From contig JBLXDJ010000006.1 of NCBI GenBank assembly GCA_048264105.1, forward strand, positions 62,001-126,000: a stretch of DNA of 64,000 nucleotides, given 5' to 3'. The position numbers were made by a program, and so were the translations under genes. Shown here in pieces: positions 1 through 8,533 of this stretch. The stretch is from Oceanospirillum sp048264105. Its GTDB lineage: Bacteria > Pseudomonadota > Gammaproteobacteria > Pseudomonadales > Halomonadaceae. The notes under the pieces were generated by a model. That model did no database searches. It was not told where the DNA came from and saw nothing but the letters and a program-made list of their open reading frames with translations. The stretch's first letter is position 1; every line of letters starts with the position of its first letter.

Positions 1-180
1 ATCAGGCGTGATCTGCCCCCCGATAAGGCGCAACAGCGTGGTTTTACCGGTGCCGCTGGGGCCCATGATGGCGGTAATTTTGCCTTTCGGGATATGTAGA
101 CTCAGGTCTGAAAAGATCGGTCTTTTGTCACGAAGAAACGTTAATGCTTTGATCTCAACCAGATTGTCGGCATCAGACAT
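1..180 (-). CDS. mlaF: MlaF-type ABC transporter ATP-binding protein, 5' part only
   Basis: The first 60 codons of a minus-strand gene that runs off the left edge. The translation begins MSDADNLVEIKALTF and contains the Walker A motif GPSGTGKTT near residue 41, followed by LLRLIGGQITPD. This fits MlaF (Ttg2A), the cytoplasmic ATPase of the Mla system that moves phospholipids between outer and inner membranes. Context supports it: in many gammaproteobacteria mla genes lie next to yrbG, kdsD and kdsC, as here in divergent orientation. The signature motif and Walker B lie outside the window, so the exact family rests on the N-terminus and on synteny. Confidence 0.8.
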   Translation of the reverse strand, partial: MSDADNLVEIKALTFLRDKRPIFSDLSLHIPKGKITAIMGPSGTGKTTLLRLIGGQITPD

Positions 181-412
181 ATAAAAGTGAACCCTGTGTA
201 AAATAAAGAATCTTACAAAATCCGAACTTTACCGTAGCGAAGCCAAAAAAACAGCTTTCATATTAATCATCACCGATTTATTGATCGCTTTGTTGATTTT
301 GCTGTGATCACTCACCCGAACTTATACGCTGCATTCTGACTTTCAGACTTGCATTCGAACCCGGTAACTTCTTTAATTGCCACCCGACATTCAACTGAAT
401 TAAACAGGCCTT
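181..412. promoter_or_regulatory. Divergent intergenic region between mlaF and yrbG
   Basis: 232 bases separate the start codons of mlaF (minus) and the antiporter gene (plus), so both promoters should be here. The stretch is AT-rich. I cannot single out convincing -35/-10 pairs, and I see no RNA gene or small ORF with a ribosome binding site. Confidence 0.4.
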
Positions 413-1372
413 ATGATTCCCGATACTATTCCCTTTTCCATCGCCGCCCTGATTATTGGTTTAGCCCTACTGGTTTGGAGTGCTGACCGCTTCATCGCCG
501 GTGCCGCTGCCACAGCCCGCAACATCGGGATGTCGCCGATGCTGATCGGTATGACGATTGTTTCTATCGGCACCTCTGCTCCCGAAATTCTGGTTTCAGC
601 CATCGCTGCGATTGGTGGTAACCCGGGCCTTGCGGTCGGTAATGCACTGGGATCCAATATTGCCAATATCGGCCTTGTGCTGGGTGTAACCGCGCTGATC
701 GCCCCGCTGCCGATCAACATGAAGCTAATGCGCAAAGAGATCCCACTGCTGCTGGGTGTCACCCTGATTGCCGGTGCCGTGATGATTGACGGTCAGATCA
801 CCATGGCCGACTCCTTTATTCTGGTCGCCGCGCTGGTCTTAAGCCTGCTCTGGCTGTTTAAGGGTGATGCCGATGCCATGGGTGATCAGGAAGATGAAAT
901 TCCCGACATGCCTCAGGGTAAAGCGATTTTCTGGCTGCTTCTCGGTCTTGCCATCCTGATCGGTAGCTCCCGCATGCTGGTTTGGGGTGCGGTTAATATC
1001 GCGACATCATTTGGTGTCAGCGATGTCATCATCGGCCTGACCATTGTTGCCATCGGTACCAGCCTGCCGGAGCTGGCGGCCAGCGTTGCCAGTGCTCTGA
1101 AGCGTCACCACGAAATTGCACTGGGTAACGTGGTTGGCTCAAACATCTTCAACCTGTTAGCCGTGCTACCGGTTCCCGGATTCTTTGCCACCGTTGCTAT
1201 CGACCCGGATGTGATGAGCCGTGATTACGCCACCATGGCGGGACTGACGGTACTGGTCGCAGCCCTGATCATTATTATGCGTAAGAAAGGTAAGCTGAAT
1301 CGTCTGGAAGGCGGCATCTTAAGCCTGATCTATATCGGCTACCTCTATACTGTTTACTTGGCCGCCGTCTGA
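413..1372 (+). CDS. yrbG: Calcium/sodium antiporter YrbG family
   Basis: A 319-residue integral membrane protein of the Ca2+/cation antiporter superfamily, predicted to exchange Na+ for Ca2+ (or K+) across the inner membrane. Two homologous halves are visible. Each carries the alpha-repeat signature: G-T-S-A-P-E with GNALGSNIANIGLVLG in the first half (about residues 60-95), and G-T-S-L-P-E with GNVVGSNIFNLL in the second (about 220-255). The Glu and Asn residues in these repeats bind the ions in this family. About ten hydrophobic segments are present. It starts 5' of kdsD with only 10 bases between them, the usual arrangement for this LPS cluster. The physiological ion is not established by sequence. 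Confidence 0.9.
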   Translation: MIPDTIPFSIAALIIGLALLVWSADRFIAGAAATARNIGMSPMLIGMTIVSIGTSAPEILVSAIAAIGGNPGLAVGNALGSNIANIGLVLGVTALIAPLPINMKLMRKEIPLLLGVTLIAGAVMIDGQITMADSFILVAALVLSLLWLFKGDADAMGDQEDEIPDMPQGKAIFWLLLGLAILIGSSRMLVWGAVNIATSFGVSDVIIGLTIVAIGTSLPELAASVASALKRHHEIALGNVVGSNIFNLLAVLPVPGFFATVAIDPDVMSRDYATMAGLTVLVAALIIIMRKKGKLNRLEGGILSLIYIGYLYTVYLAAV

Positions 1373-1382
1373 GGAACTCCGA

Positions 1383-2348
1383 ATGCACGACTATATCGCC
1401 TCCGCACAGCGCACATTTACCCTAGAAGCCGAAGCCGTTTCGGCTCAGGCATCTCATCTGGATGAGAACTTCAGCCGCGCCTGTGAGCTGATGCTGAGCT
1501 GCAAAGGCCGGGTTGTTGTGACCGGCATGGGTAAATCCGGACACATCGGCAACAAGATAGCGGCAACACTGGCTTCAACCGGAACGCCAGCCTTCTTTGT
1601 TCACCCGGGAGAAGCCAGCCACGGTGATCTGGGTATGATCACCCGCGGGGATGTGGTTATCGCACTGTCCAACTCAGGGGAAACCTCTGAGGTGACTACC
1701 CTGTTACCTCTGTTGAAGCGTCAGGCGATTCCTCTGATCAGCATCACAGGCTCGACCAGCTCAACTCTGGCGAAATTCTCCGATGCGCACCTGCTGATCG
1801 ATATCCAGCAGGAAGCCTGCCCGCTGGATCTGGCTCCGACGTCCAGCACCACGGCAGCGCTGGTCATGGGGGATGCTTTAGCCATCGCGCTTCTTGAAGC
1901 CCGGGGCTTCAGTGCCGAAGACTTTGCCTTCTCGCATCCCGGCGGAAGCCTGGGGCGCCGCTTACTGCTGAAAGTGTCCGATATCATGCATGCCGGTGAT
2001 CGCTTACCTTTAGTGAATGCCGGAACCCCGCTACAGACGGTCTTACTTGAAATTACCCAGAAAGGACTCGGCATGGCTGGCGTTGTTGCCGCCGACGGAT
2101 CCCTGGCAGGTATTTACACCGATGGCGACCTGCGCCGGACGCTAGACCAAGGTTTAGATATCCATAAGGTTCAGGTAGATGATGTAATGACCGTCGCACC
2201 GGTAACGGTATCTGCCGAGCAACTGGCCGCTGAAGCGGTGGAGGTGATGCAGCAGAAGAAGATCAACGCGCTGCTGGTTACCGATGATAACAACCACCCC
2301 GTTGGCGCCCTGAACATGCACGACCTGCTACGGGCCGGTGTTATTTAA
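1383..2348 (+). CDS. kdsD: D-arabinose 5-phosphate isomerase KdsD
   Basis: A 321-residue cytoplasmic enzyme that interconverts ribulose 5-phosphate and arabinose 5-phosphate, the first step of Kdo synthesis for lipopolysaccharide. The N-terminal SIS (sugar isomerase) domain is clear, with TGMGKSGHIGNKIAATL near residue 47 and the serine-rich SNSGET and PTSSTTAAL segments. The C-terminal third (from about residue 205) holds two CBS domains, the standard KdsD layout and length. Its position directly before kdsC and lptCAB supports the housekeeping paralogue (KdsD rather than GutQ). It is probably cotranscribed with the upstream antiporter, because the gap is only 10 bases. Confidence 0.95.
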   Translation: MHDYIASAQRTFTLEAEAVSAQASHLDENFSRACELMLSCKGRVVVTGMGKSGHIGNKIAATLASTGTPAFFVHPGEASHGDLGMITRGDVVIALSNSGETSEVTTLLPLLKRQAIPLISITGSTSSTLAKFSDAHLLIDIQQEACPLDLAPTSSTTAALVMGDALAIALLEARGFSAEDFAFSHPGGSLGRRLLLKVSDIMHAGDRLPLVNAGTPLQTVLLEITQKGLGMAGVVAADGSLAGIYTDGDLRRTLDQGLDIHKVQVDDVMTVAPVTVSAEQLAAEAVEVMQQKKINALLVTDDNNHPVGALNMHDLLRAGVI

Positions 2349-2405
2349 ATTTGTTTGCTTCCGCTGACAATCCAGCGGAAATTTCAGCCTAGTTTTGGAG
2401 TCCTT

Positions 2406-2945
2406 ATGTCTCGTACCGACACACCTAAAGATAAAGCACGTTCTATCCGGCTTCTAGCTCTGGACGTTGATGGTGTGCTCACGGATGGCAGCCTTTACTT
2501 TCATGCCGATGGCAGCGAAAGCAAAACCTTCAACAGCCTGGATGGCCATGGCATTAAGATGCTTCAGGCCAGCGGCGTTGAGGTCGCTATCATTACCGGC
2601 CGCCGTTCAAAAATGGTTGAACAGCGAGCCAAGGCACTTGGCATCAAAACACTCTTTCAGGGCCGCGAAGATAAACTGGTCGCCCTGCGTAGTATTCAGG
2701 AAGAGAAACATCTTGATTGGGCTCAGATCGCATACTGCGGCGATGATTTGCCGGATCTGGCAGCGATCAGAATGGCAGGTCTGGGCATCACGGTTCCCAA
2801 TGCTCCGGCTTACATGGTGCAACACGCCGATATGTGCACCAACCGTGAAGGCGGTCAGGGTGCTGTCCGCGAAGTCTGCGACTTTATTATGCAGGCTCAG
2901 GGAACACTTCAGGATGCCATCGACCACTATCTTCTGGGTTCGTAA
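2406..2945 (+). CDS. kdsC: 3-deoxy-D-manno-octulosonate 8-phosphate phosphatase KdsC
   Basis: A HAD-superfamily phosphatase of 179 residues that releases Kdo from Kdo 8-phosphate. The nucleophile motif LALDVDGVLTDG (about residues 17-28) and the later motif YCGDDLPDL, which binds Mg2+, are both present. There is no large cap domain, as expected for the tetrameric KdsC type. I chose ATG 2406 because GGAG lies 6 bases upstream and the protein then has the family length. An upstream in-frame extension to 2355 would add 17 residues with no family resemblance. Only 3 bases separate it from lptC. Confidence 0.95.
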   Translation: MSRTDTPKDKARSIRLLALDVDGVLTDGSLYFHADGSESKTFNSLDGHGIKMLQASGVEVAIITGRRSKMVEQRAKALGIKTLFQGREDKLVALRSIQEEKHLDWAQIAYCGDDLPDLAAIRMAGLGITVPNAPAYMVQHADMCTNREGGQGAVREVCDFIMQAQGTLQDAIDHYLLGS

Positions 2946-2948
2946 CCG

Positions 2949-3623
2949 ATGCTATTTGGGAAGCGACTCAAAAAACGCTTTATCAGTCTTATCGGATTAA
3001 CCCTTCTGGGCTTAGCGGTGCATTTTCTTGATGTACAGCGCCCCCAATCCTTTGATCTATTCTCAGATGTGCCCGACAAGCCATCTGAGCCGGACTACTA
3101 CACCATCAACAGTACTTTCCTTGAGTACGACACCACAGGCGTTCTCAGTCGGTCACTGACATCTGAAAGACTCCTGCATTATCCGGACACCAAAGAAACA
3201 TCACTGGAAAAGCCGGAAATCATCATCTATGACGCTGCAGGCAACCCACAGTGGCAAGCTGTCGCCCAATCGGGGCTGGTGGAAGGTGATGGCAGTCATT
3301 TCCAATTAAATCAAAATGTTATAGTCTGGCAGATGTCTGAAAAAACGGCGGGGCAATCATCATCAGCCTCTGATATTCAAATGCAACTGACGACAGAGCA
3401 GCTGAATATCGATCTGGACAACAATCAGGCATCGACTGAACTACCGGTCAAAATCAGTACACCGGATGGCGACACGAAAGCAACCGGACTATTTGCTGAC
3501 CTGACAACGAACAGAATCGTCCTGAAAAGCCAGGTTGAAGGCCTGTACCAGCAGAGGGCGCAGCCTCTGAGCACACGTTCTGACGTCATCTCGCCGGAAA
3601 AACGTGACGGCACACAAGAGTAA
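2949..3623 (+). CDS. lptC: LPS export component LptC
   Basis: A 224-residue bitopic inner-membrane protein. One N-terminal hydrophobic segment (about residues 11-27, ISLIGLTLLGLAVHFL) is followed by a periplasmic beta-jellyroll region of the OstA/LptC type. LptC receives LPS from LptB2FG and passes it to LptA. The gene starts 3 bases after kdsC and is followed by lptA and lptB, the conserved order. It is somewhat longer than E. coli LptC (191 residues) because of extra sequence at the C-terminus. Sequence conservation in LptC is low, so synteny carries much of the weight. Confidence 0.9.
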   Translation: MLFGKRLKKRFISLIGLTLLGLAVHFLDVQRPQSFDLFSDVPDKPSEPDYYTINSTFLEYDTTGVLSRSLTSERLLHYPDTKETSLEKPEIIIYDAAGNPQWQAVAQSGLVEGDGSHFQLNQNVIVWQMSEKTAGQSSSASDIQMQLTTEQLNIDLDNNQASTELPVKISTPDGDTKATGLFADLTTNRIVLKSQVEGLYQQRAQPLSTRSDVISPEKRDGTQE

Positions 3624-3754
3624 TTTAGCGAACACCTTAGTTCCGGAAACCGTTCATGCAGAACGTCTCGTCCGGTTCTGCCGCGCTCATTCGGATCAGG
3701 GACTAACAGTTATGCGGTACAACCTATGCGCTACAAAACATTAGGATAAAAAAG

Positions 3755-4327
3755 ATGGCCCAATTACTACAAAGCATATCCCGTCTTAAATCCAGCACCT
3801 TGCCCCTGTTCAGCCTCTTCATCATCGGGTTGCTGACGGCTCTGCCGGCTAAAGCTCTGGAAAGCGATGCCAGCCAACCGATCAGCGTTCTGGCGCAAAG
3901 TGCTGAATTCAACCCTGATCAGGGTATTGCGATCTATACCGGCAGCGTCGAGATTGAACAGGGCAGCCTGAAAGTTAAAGCCCATAAAGTGACCGTGTAT
4001 CGCAAAACCAATGGGGAGATCGACAAGATTATTGCTGAAGGACAGAAAGAGCGCGTGCATCTGCAACAGCAGCCCAACCCGGAAGATCCGGTTGTACACG
4101 CCTACGCCATGAAGATCGATTATCTGGCAGCATTGCAGCAGGTAGAACTGACCCGAAATGCAGAACTTGAGAACGGGCAGGACAGATTCAGCGGTGAGCG
4201 CATTCGCTACCACCTGCAAACAAAACGGATTCAGGCCTGGGGACAGGACTCCGGCCAAAGCTCACCGGATAATGATGGTCGGGTAAAAATCATTCTGTTC
4301 CCGAATGAAGGTGAGCAGTCACAATGA
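3755..4327 (+). CDS. lptA: LPS transport periplasmic bridge protein LptA
   Basis: A 190-residue periplasmic protein with a cleavable signal peptide (hydrophobic LPLFSLFIIGLLTALPAKA, predicted cleavage near residue 32). The mature part has the OstA-type pattern (SAEFNPDQGIAIYTGSVEIE, KAHKVTVYRK, DYLAALQQVEL) that builds the beta-jellyroll bridge carrying LPS to LptD. Its stop overlaps the start of lptB by 4 bases (ATGA), so the two are translationally coupled. The 131-base gap after lptC is long enough for a separate promoter, as E. coli lptAB has a sigma-E promoter. The match I could find there is poor. Confidence 0.93.
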   Translation: MAQLLQSISRLKSSTLPLFSLFIIGLLTALPAKALESDASQPISVLAQSAEFNPDQGIAIYTGSVEIEQGSLKVKAHKVTVYRKTNGEIDKIIAEGQKERVHLQQQPNPEDPVVHAYAMKIDYLAALQQVELTRNAELENGQDRFSGERIRYHLQTKRIQAWGQDSGQSSPDNDGRVKIILFPNEGEQSQ

Positions 4328-5049
4328 AAACACTGAAAGCCGGCCATCTGGCCAAAAGCTATAAGAAACGTCAGGTCGTCAAAGATATCAGCCTTGAGGT
4401 GAATCAGGGCCAGGTGGTGGGTTTGCTGGGGCCTAATGGTGCCGGTAAAACAACCTCCTTCTACATGATTGTCGGTCTGGTTCGCTCAGATGCAGGCTAT
4501 GTCACTCTGGATGGCGAAGATATTACCCCGCTACCGATGCATGGCCGGGCACAAAAAGGCGTGGGCTACCTGCCACAGGAAGCCTCTATTTTTCGTAAGC
4601 TCTCCGTAGAAGATAATATCCTGGGTATCCTGGAAACCCGTAAGGAACTCAGTAAAAAAGAGCGCAAAGAGCACTTGGAGCGCCTGCTGAATGAGTTCAG
4701 TATCACGCATATTCGGAAGAGTCTCGGCATGAGTTTATCCGGCGGTGAGCGCCGGCGGGTTGAGATCGCCCGAGCACTGGCAACCGAGCCGTCCTTTATT
4801 CTGCTGGATGAGCCTTTTGCCGGCGTCGACCCGATTTCTGTCAATGAGATCAAATCCATTATCCGTCAGCTGGAAGCCCGGAATATTGGTGTTCTCATTA
4901 CCGACCACAATGTTCGTGAAACCTTGGATATCTGTGAAAAAGCCTATATCGTCAGTGCAGGGCAGATCATTGCTGAAGGCGATGCCGCGAATATCATGGA
5001 TAACCAACAGGTCCGGGATGTCTATCTCGGGAACGAGTTCAAGTTATAA
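4324..5049 (+). CDS. lptB: LPS transport ATPase LptB
   Basis: A 241-residue cytoplasmic ABC ATPase that powers LPS extraction with LptFG, which are not in this window. Walker A is GPNGAGKTT (residues 36-44), the signature is LSGGERRR (about 139-146), Walker B is ILLDEPFAGVDP, and the switch histidine lies in LITDHNVRET. The PFAGVDP and NVRETL segments are typical of LptB rather than of amino-acid importers. It overlaps lptA by 4 bases and is followed by rpoN after 25 bases, the order seen across Pseudomonadales and Oceanospirillales. Confidence 0.97.
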   Translation: MKTLKAGHLAKSYKKRQVVKDISLEVNQGQVVGLLGPNGAGKTTSFYMIVGLVRSDAGYVTLDGEDITPLPMHGRAQKGVGYLPQEASIFRKLSVEDNILGILETRKELSKKERKEHLERLLNEFSITHIRKSLGMSLSGGERRRVEIARALATEPSFILLDEPFAGVDPISVNEIKSIIRQLEARNIGVLITDHNVRETLDICEKAYIVSAGQIIAEGDAANIMDNQQVRDVYLGNEFKL

Positions 5050-5074
5050 CCACTTTGGGAATAAGCCGTAACCT

Positions 5075-6610
5075 ATGAAACCGGCCTTACAGCTTAAAAT
5101 CGGTCAGAGCCTGACCATGACACCTCAACTGCAGCAGGCAATTCGTCTGTTGCAGCTGTCGACGCTTGATTTGCAGCAGGAGATTCAGGAAGCGCTTGAA
5201 TCCAACCCAATGCTGGAACTTGAGGATGAGTTCAACTCAGCAAATGAAGCTGAGAATGACTCCGACAGTAATAAAGAGGAACAGAACAAGCCTGAAAGTG
5301 ACAATAGTACTGCCAACGAAAGTCAGGAAGCGGAGCTGGAAAGTTACACCGCAACCGCTGAAGACAGCTGGCAGGACTCCATTCCGGAAGACCTTCCCGT
5401 CGACAGCGGCTGGGATGATGTCTATCAGGAAAGCCTCTACACCCAATCATCGGCTCCCAGCGATGATGACGGCTCCTACCTTGAACAGCGGGGCATCATC
5501 ACGGAAACCCTGCAGGATCACCTGTTATGGCAGCTTAATCTTTCCGGGCTCCCTGAAGGGGATCGCAGGATTGCCGAGGCGATCATCGACAGTATCGACC
5601 CTGACGGTTATCTCTCTTCTCCGATTGAGGAGATCTATGAAGGCCTGCAAAGCCGCAATGAGTTTCAGGGTGGCGAATACGAACTTGAGATCGAAGATGT
5701 TCAGGCGGTTCAGGGCTATATTCAGCACCTGGACCCCATTGGTTGTGGCGTAAAAGACCTGCAGGAATGCCTGCTGGTTCAGCTCGAAACACTGGATACC
5801 AATGCGTTTCTGTTGGATAAGACCCGAAAGCTGATCACGCTTTATCTTGACCTGCTGGGCAGCCGGGATTTCAGCCAACTGATGCGCAGACTCCGGGTCA
5901 AAGAGCCGGAACTGCAGGAGATCATCGAGCTGATCCGAAGCCTTAACCCTAAGCCCGGAGCCTCAATCTCCACCGAGCATGCCGAGTACATTACCCCGGA
6001 TCTGTTTGTGACCCGGGAAGAGGATCACTGGAAAGTCGATCTTAACCCGGATATTGCTCCCAAAATACGAATTCACGGTGCCTATTCGGGACTGATCAAA
6101 CGGGCAGACAACAGCCGCGACAACACCTTTATGAAGAACCAGCTGCAGGAAGCCCGCTGGTTCTTAAAAAGTCTGCACAGCCGTAATGATACCCTGCTGA
6201 AAGTAGGTGTTGAGATTGTGAAGCGCCAGCAGGCATTTCTGGAGATCGGTGAAGAGGGGATGAAGCCCCTGGTGCTGCATGATATTGCCGATGCGATTGG
6301 CATGCATGAATCCACTATCTCCCGGGTAACCACCCAAAAATATATCCACACACCCCGTGGCATTTTTGAGCTTAAGTATTTTTTCTCCAGCCATGTCGGC
6401 ACAACCGCTGGCGGAGAAGCCTCCTCTACCGCAATTCGGGCTATGATTAAGAAGATGATTCTTGATGAGCCACCGAGGAAACCTTTCAGCGACAGCAAGC
6501 TGGCGAATATGCTGGCAGAGCAGGGAATTAAGGTCGCAAGACGGACTGTTGCCAAGTACCGCGAGGCGATGAATATACCGCCGTCAAATGAACGTAAGAA
6601 ATTGATTTAA
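5075..6610 (+). CDS. rpoN: RNA polymerase sigma-54 factor RpoN
   Basis: A 511-residue sigma-54 factor. It has the glutamine-rich activator-interacting region (residues 1-50, LKIGQSLTMTPQLQQAIRLL), an acidic low-complexity linker (about 51-115, rich in Glu, Asp and Ser), the core-binding domain, the helix-turn-helix region (DIADAIGMHESTISRV), and the C-terminal RpoN box ARRTVAKYRE, which reads the -24 element. It directs transcription of nitrogen, motility and related genes with enhancer-binding proteins that are not encoded here. Downstream hpf, ptsN, rapZ and ptsO are the usual partners. Confidence 0.97.
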   Translation: MKPALQLKIGQSLTMTPQLQQAIRLLQLSTLDLQQEIQEALESNPMLELEDEFNSANEAENDSDSNKEEQNKPESDNSTANESQEAELESYTATAEDSWQDSIPEDLPVDSGWDDVYQESLYTQSSAPSDDDGSYLEQRGIITETLQDHLLWQLNLSGLPEGDRRIAEAIIDSIDPDGYLSSPIEEIYEGLQSRNEFQGGEYELEIEDVQAVQGYIQHLDPIGCGVKDLQECLLVQLETLDTNAFLLDKTRKLITLYLDLLGSRDFSQLMRRLRVKEPELQEIIELIRSLNPKPGASISTEHAEYITPDLFVTREEDHWKVDLNPDIAPKIRIHGAYSGLIKRADNSRDNTFMKNQLQEARWFLKSLHSRNDTLLKVGVEIVKRQQAFLEIGEEGMKPLVLHDIADAIGMHESTISRVTTQKYIHTPRGIFELKYFFSSHVGTTAGGEASSTAIRAMIKKMILDEPPRKPFSDSKLANMLAEQGIKVARRTVAKYREAMNIPPSNERKKLI

Positions 6611-6630
6611 AATCAATTTAGAAAAAACGC

Positions 6631-6658
6631 TTTGCAAATACCTGAAAAGCGATACAAT
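6631..6658 (+). promoter_or_regulatory. Candidate sigma-70 promoter for hpf
   Basis: TTTGCA (6631-6636), a 16-base spacer, and TACAAT (6653-6658) lie 37 bases before the hpf start. An AT-rich inverted repeat with 10-base arms straddles the rpoN stop codon just upstream (about 6599-6619) and could weakly terminate rpoN transcription. Both are read from sequence only. Confidence 0.35.
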
Positions 6659-6694
6659 CAAAATTGCAAGACCGCGAATAATAAGGAGCTATTT

Positions 6695-7003
6695 ATGCAA
6701 TTAAATATTACCGGTCAACACCTGGAATTAACTGAAGCGCTTCAAGAGTATGTTTCTACTAAATTTGAGCGCCTGGAACGTCACGTTGACAACATCACTA
6801 ACGTGCAGGTTGTTCTCAAGCTGGAGAAAGAGCGCCAGATTGCTGAAGCGACACTGCATGTAGCCGGTGCTGATCTGCATGCCACCGCAGAAGCTGACGA
6901 CATGTATGCCTCCATTGATATGCTGACTGATAAAATTGATCGTCAGCTGATCAAGCACAAAGAAAAAGCCCAAGCCCGTAAACAGGGTGCAGCAGCCCGC
7001 TAA
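6695..7003 (+). CDS. hpf: Ribosome hibernation promoting factor, short form
   Basis: A 102-residue protein of the HPF/YfiA (S30AE) family, which binds the 30S decoding channel and drives ribosome dimerisation or inactivation in stationary phase. The family pattern is clear: MQLNITGQHLELTEAL at the start, KFERLERHVDNITNVQV, and DMYASIDMLTDKIDRQL near the end. ATG 6695 is preceded by AAGGAG 8 bases upstream, whereas the longer reading from 6632 lacks a site. The absence of the C-terminal dimerisation domain marks it as the short form typical of gammaproteobacterial rpoN clusters. Confidence 0.93.
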   Translation: MQLNITGQHLELTEALQEYVSTKFERLERHVDNITNVQVVLKLEKERQIAEATLHVAGADLHATAEADDMYASIDMLTDKIDRQLIKHKEKAQARKQGAAAR

Positions 7004-7025
7004 TTATTGAGCATAACTGATATCC

Positions 7026-7475
7026 ATGTTACTCAATTCAGTTCTGACACCTCCGCGAACCCTTGACGGGGTTCCCGGAGGCAGCAAGAAGCGCCTTCTA
7101 GAGTTCTTCAGCAAGTTTATCTCCCAACAGATCCCCGTACTGGAAAGCACTGAGGTTTTTGACAGCCTGATTGCACGGGAACGCCTGGGAAGCACCGGTG
7201 TGGGCGAAGGCATTGCCATTCCTCACTGCCGCGTGAAAAACTGCTCAGACAGCATAGGCACCTTCATTCGCCTGAAAGACAAGATTGACTTTGACGCCAT
7301 TGATGGTCGTCCGGTTGATCTGGTTTTCATTCTATTGGTTCCTGAAGAAGCAACAGACGAGCATCTTCAGTTACTCTCAGGTTTGGCTGAGAAATTTTCT
7401 AATCCCGATTTTTGTAATCAGCTCAGAGACGCCGCAAATTCTGACCTGCTTTATGAGCTTTGGACGCAGGAGTAA
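7026..7475 (+). CDS. ptsN: PTS nitrogen regulatory protein EIIA-Ntr
   Basis: A 149-residue cytoplasmic EIIA domain of the fructose/mannitol type. The phosphorylated histidine is H67 in EGIAIPHCRV. In the nitrogen PTS branch it accepts phosphate from NPr, and in its unphosphorylated state it regulates K+ transport and other targets. It lies 22 bases after hpf, and ptsO follows after rapZ, so the two phosphocarriers of the branch are encoded together. PtsP (EI-Ntr) is not in this window. Confidence 0.95.
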   Translation: MLLNSVLTPPRTLDGVPGGSKKRLLEFFSKFISQQIPVLESTEVFDSLIARERLGSTGVGEGIAIPHCRVKNCSDSIGTFIRLKDKIDFDAIDGRPVDLVFILLVPEEATDEHLQLLSGLAEKFSNPDFCNQLRDAANSDLLYELWTQE

Positions 7476-7523
7476 CCACCGAACTCTCCTGCCGGAGCAA
7501 AACACGAACGGTTTTCTCCTTCT

Positions 7524-7555
7524 GATAAGGCAGCTGTCATCTGGCTGACCTTATC
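7524..7555 (+). promoter_or_regulatory. Hairpin between ptsN and rapZ
   Basis: The inverted repeat GATAAGGCAGC ... GCTG(A)CCTTATC has one bulged base and a 9-base loop. It sits in the 184-base gap between ptsN and rapZ. No run of T follows, so it is not a canonical terminator. It may be a processing or attenuation element in the rapZ leader. Confidence 0.35.
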
Positions 7556-7659
7556 AACGTCTATCATCACATCTGCAACGTTTCCATGTACACTTGCCTT
7601 TGTCAGCTTTAGTAACGGACAAGCAAAACAGCTTGATTGAACGTATAAAAGGACACGGA

Positions 7660-8523
7660 ATGAAACTGGTTATAATTAGCGGACGATCCGGTTCCGGCAA
7701 AAGTATCGCGCTTCATGTGCTTGAAGACTTAGGTTTTTTCGCCATCGATAACCTGCCTATCGGTCTTCTGAGCCAGCTTCCGGCCAACCTGCCAGAATCC
7801 AACAGCTCCGTCGCAGTCAGTATCGATGCACGCAATATCGTCACTGATCCTGAGGGCGTTCAGCCACAGTTTGATAAACTGAAAGCTGATGGCTACGACA
7901 CCCAGATCATCTATCTGGATTCTGATGATGGCACCCTCATTGATCGTTTCAACGCGACCCGGCGCAAGCATCCTTTATCATCCGAAAAGCTGTCCCTAGC
8001 AGAAGCCCTGACGCAGGAAGCTAACCTGCTGGAGCAGATCGCCGAACAGGCCGATCTGAGAGTCGATACCAGTAACCTGAGTATTTACGATCTCCGGGAG
8101 ATTATTACTCAGCAGCTTGAAACGGCCTCCAATAAAAAGAACGTTGCGATTCAGTTCCAGTCTTTTGGCTTTAAACGGGGTATACCGAAAGATTGTGACT
8201 TCATTTTTGACGTCCGCTGTCTGCCTAACCCCTACTGGGAGAGTCACCTGCGTGGCTATACCGGTCAGGATCAACCCGTTATTGAGTTTCTGGAGCAGGA
8301 TTTCAGCGTACGGGCCATGGTTTCTGATATTTCCGGTTTCCTGGATAAGTGGCTACCCAGCATCATCGCCAGCAGTCGCAGCTATATTACGGTTGGCATC
8401 GGCTGTACCGGTGGCCAGCACCGGTCCGTTTTTGTCGCCGAGCAGTTAACCGACAAGTTCAGACACCAGCATCCACAAACCCTGGTACGACACCGGGATC
8501 TGAGTCTGGCGAACAAAGACTAG
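7660..8523 (+). CDS. rapZ: RNase adapter protein RapZ
   Basis: A 287-residue P-loop protein (YvcJ/RapZ family) with Walker A GRSGSGKS at residues 8-15. The C-terminal half carries the conserved SFGFKRGIPKDCDFIFDVRCLPNPYW segment (given here only as its family hallmark, around residues 170-195) and GCTGGQHRSV near residue 250. In E. coli RapZ binds the sRNA GlmZ, presents it to RNase E and senses glucosamine 6-phosphate. Whether GlmY/GlmZ exist here cannot be told from this window. I chose ATG 7660 because the family begins MKLVIISGRSGSGKS and AAAGGA precedes it. The upstream in-frame reading adds 22 unrelated residues. Confidence 0.95.
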   Translation: MKLVIISGRSGSGKSIALHVLEDLGFFAIDNLPIGLLSQLPANLPESNSSVAVSIDARNIVTDPEGVQPQFDKLKADGYDTQIIYLDSDDGTLIDRFNATRRKHPLSSEKLSLAEALTQEANLLEQIAEQADLRVDTSNLSIYDLREIITQQLETASNKKNVAIQFQSFGFKRGIPKDCDFIFDVRCLPNPYWESHLRGYTGQDQPVIEFLEQDFSVRAMVSDISGFLDKWLPSIIASSRSYITVGIGCTGGQHRSVFVAEQLTDKFRHQHPQTLVRHRDLSLANKD

Positions 8524-8533
8524 CAGGCACAAC

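Noticed and set aside
2467..3000. 177-codon open frame inside kdsC, plus strand
   Set aside because: It overlaps kdsC, which is a full HAD enzyme; no start signal or family match.
3645..3670. Possible sigma-E promoter upstream of lptA (GGAAACC ... TCTCG)
   Set aside because: Spacing and both elements deviate from the consensus (GGAACTT ... TCAAA); it could be chance.
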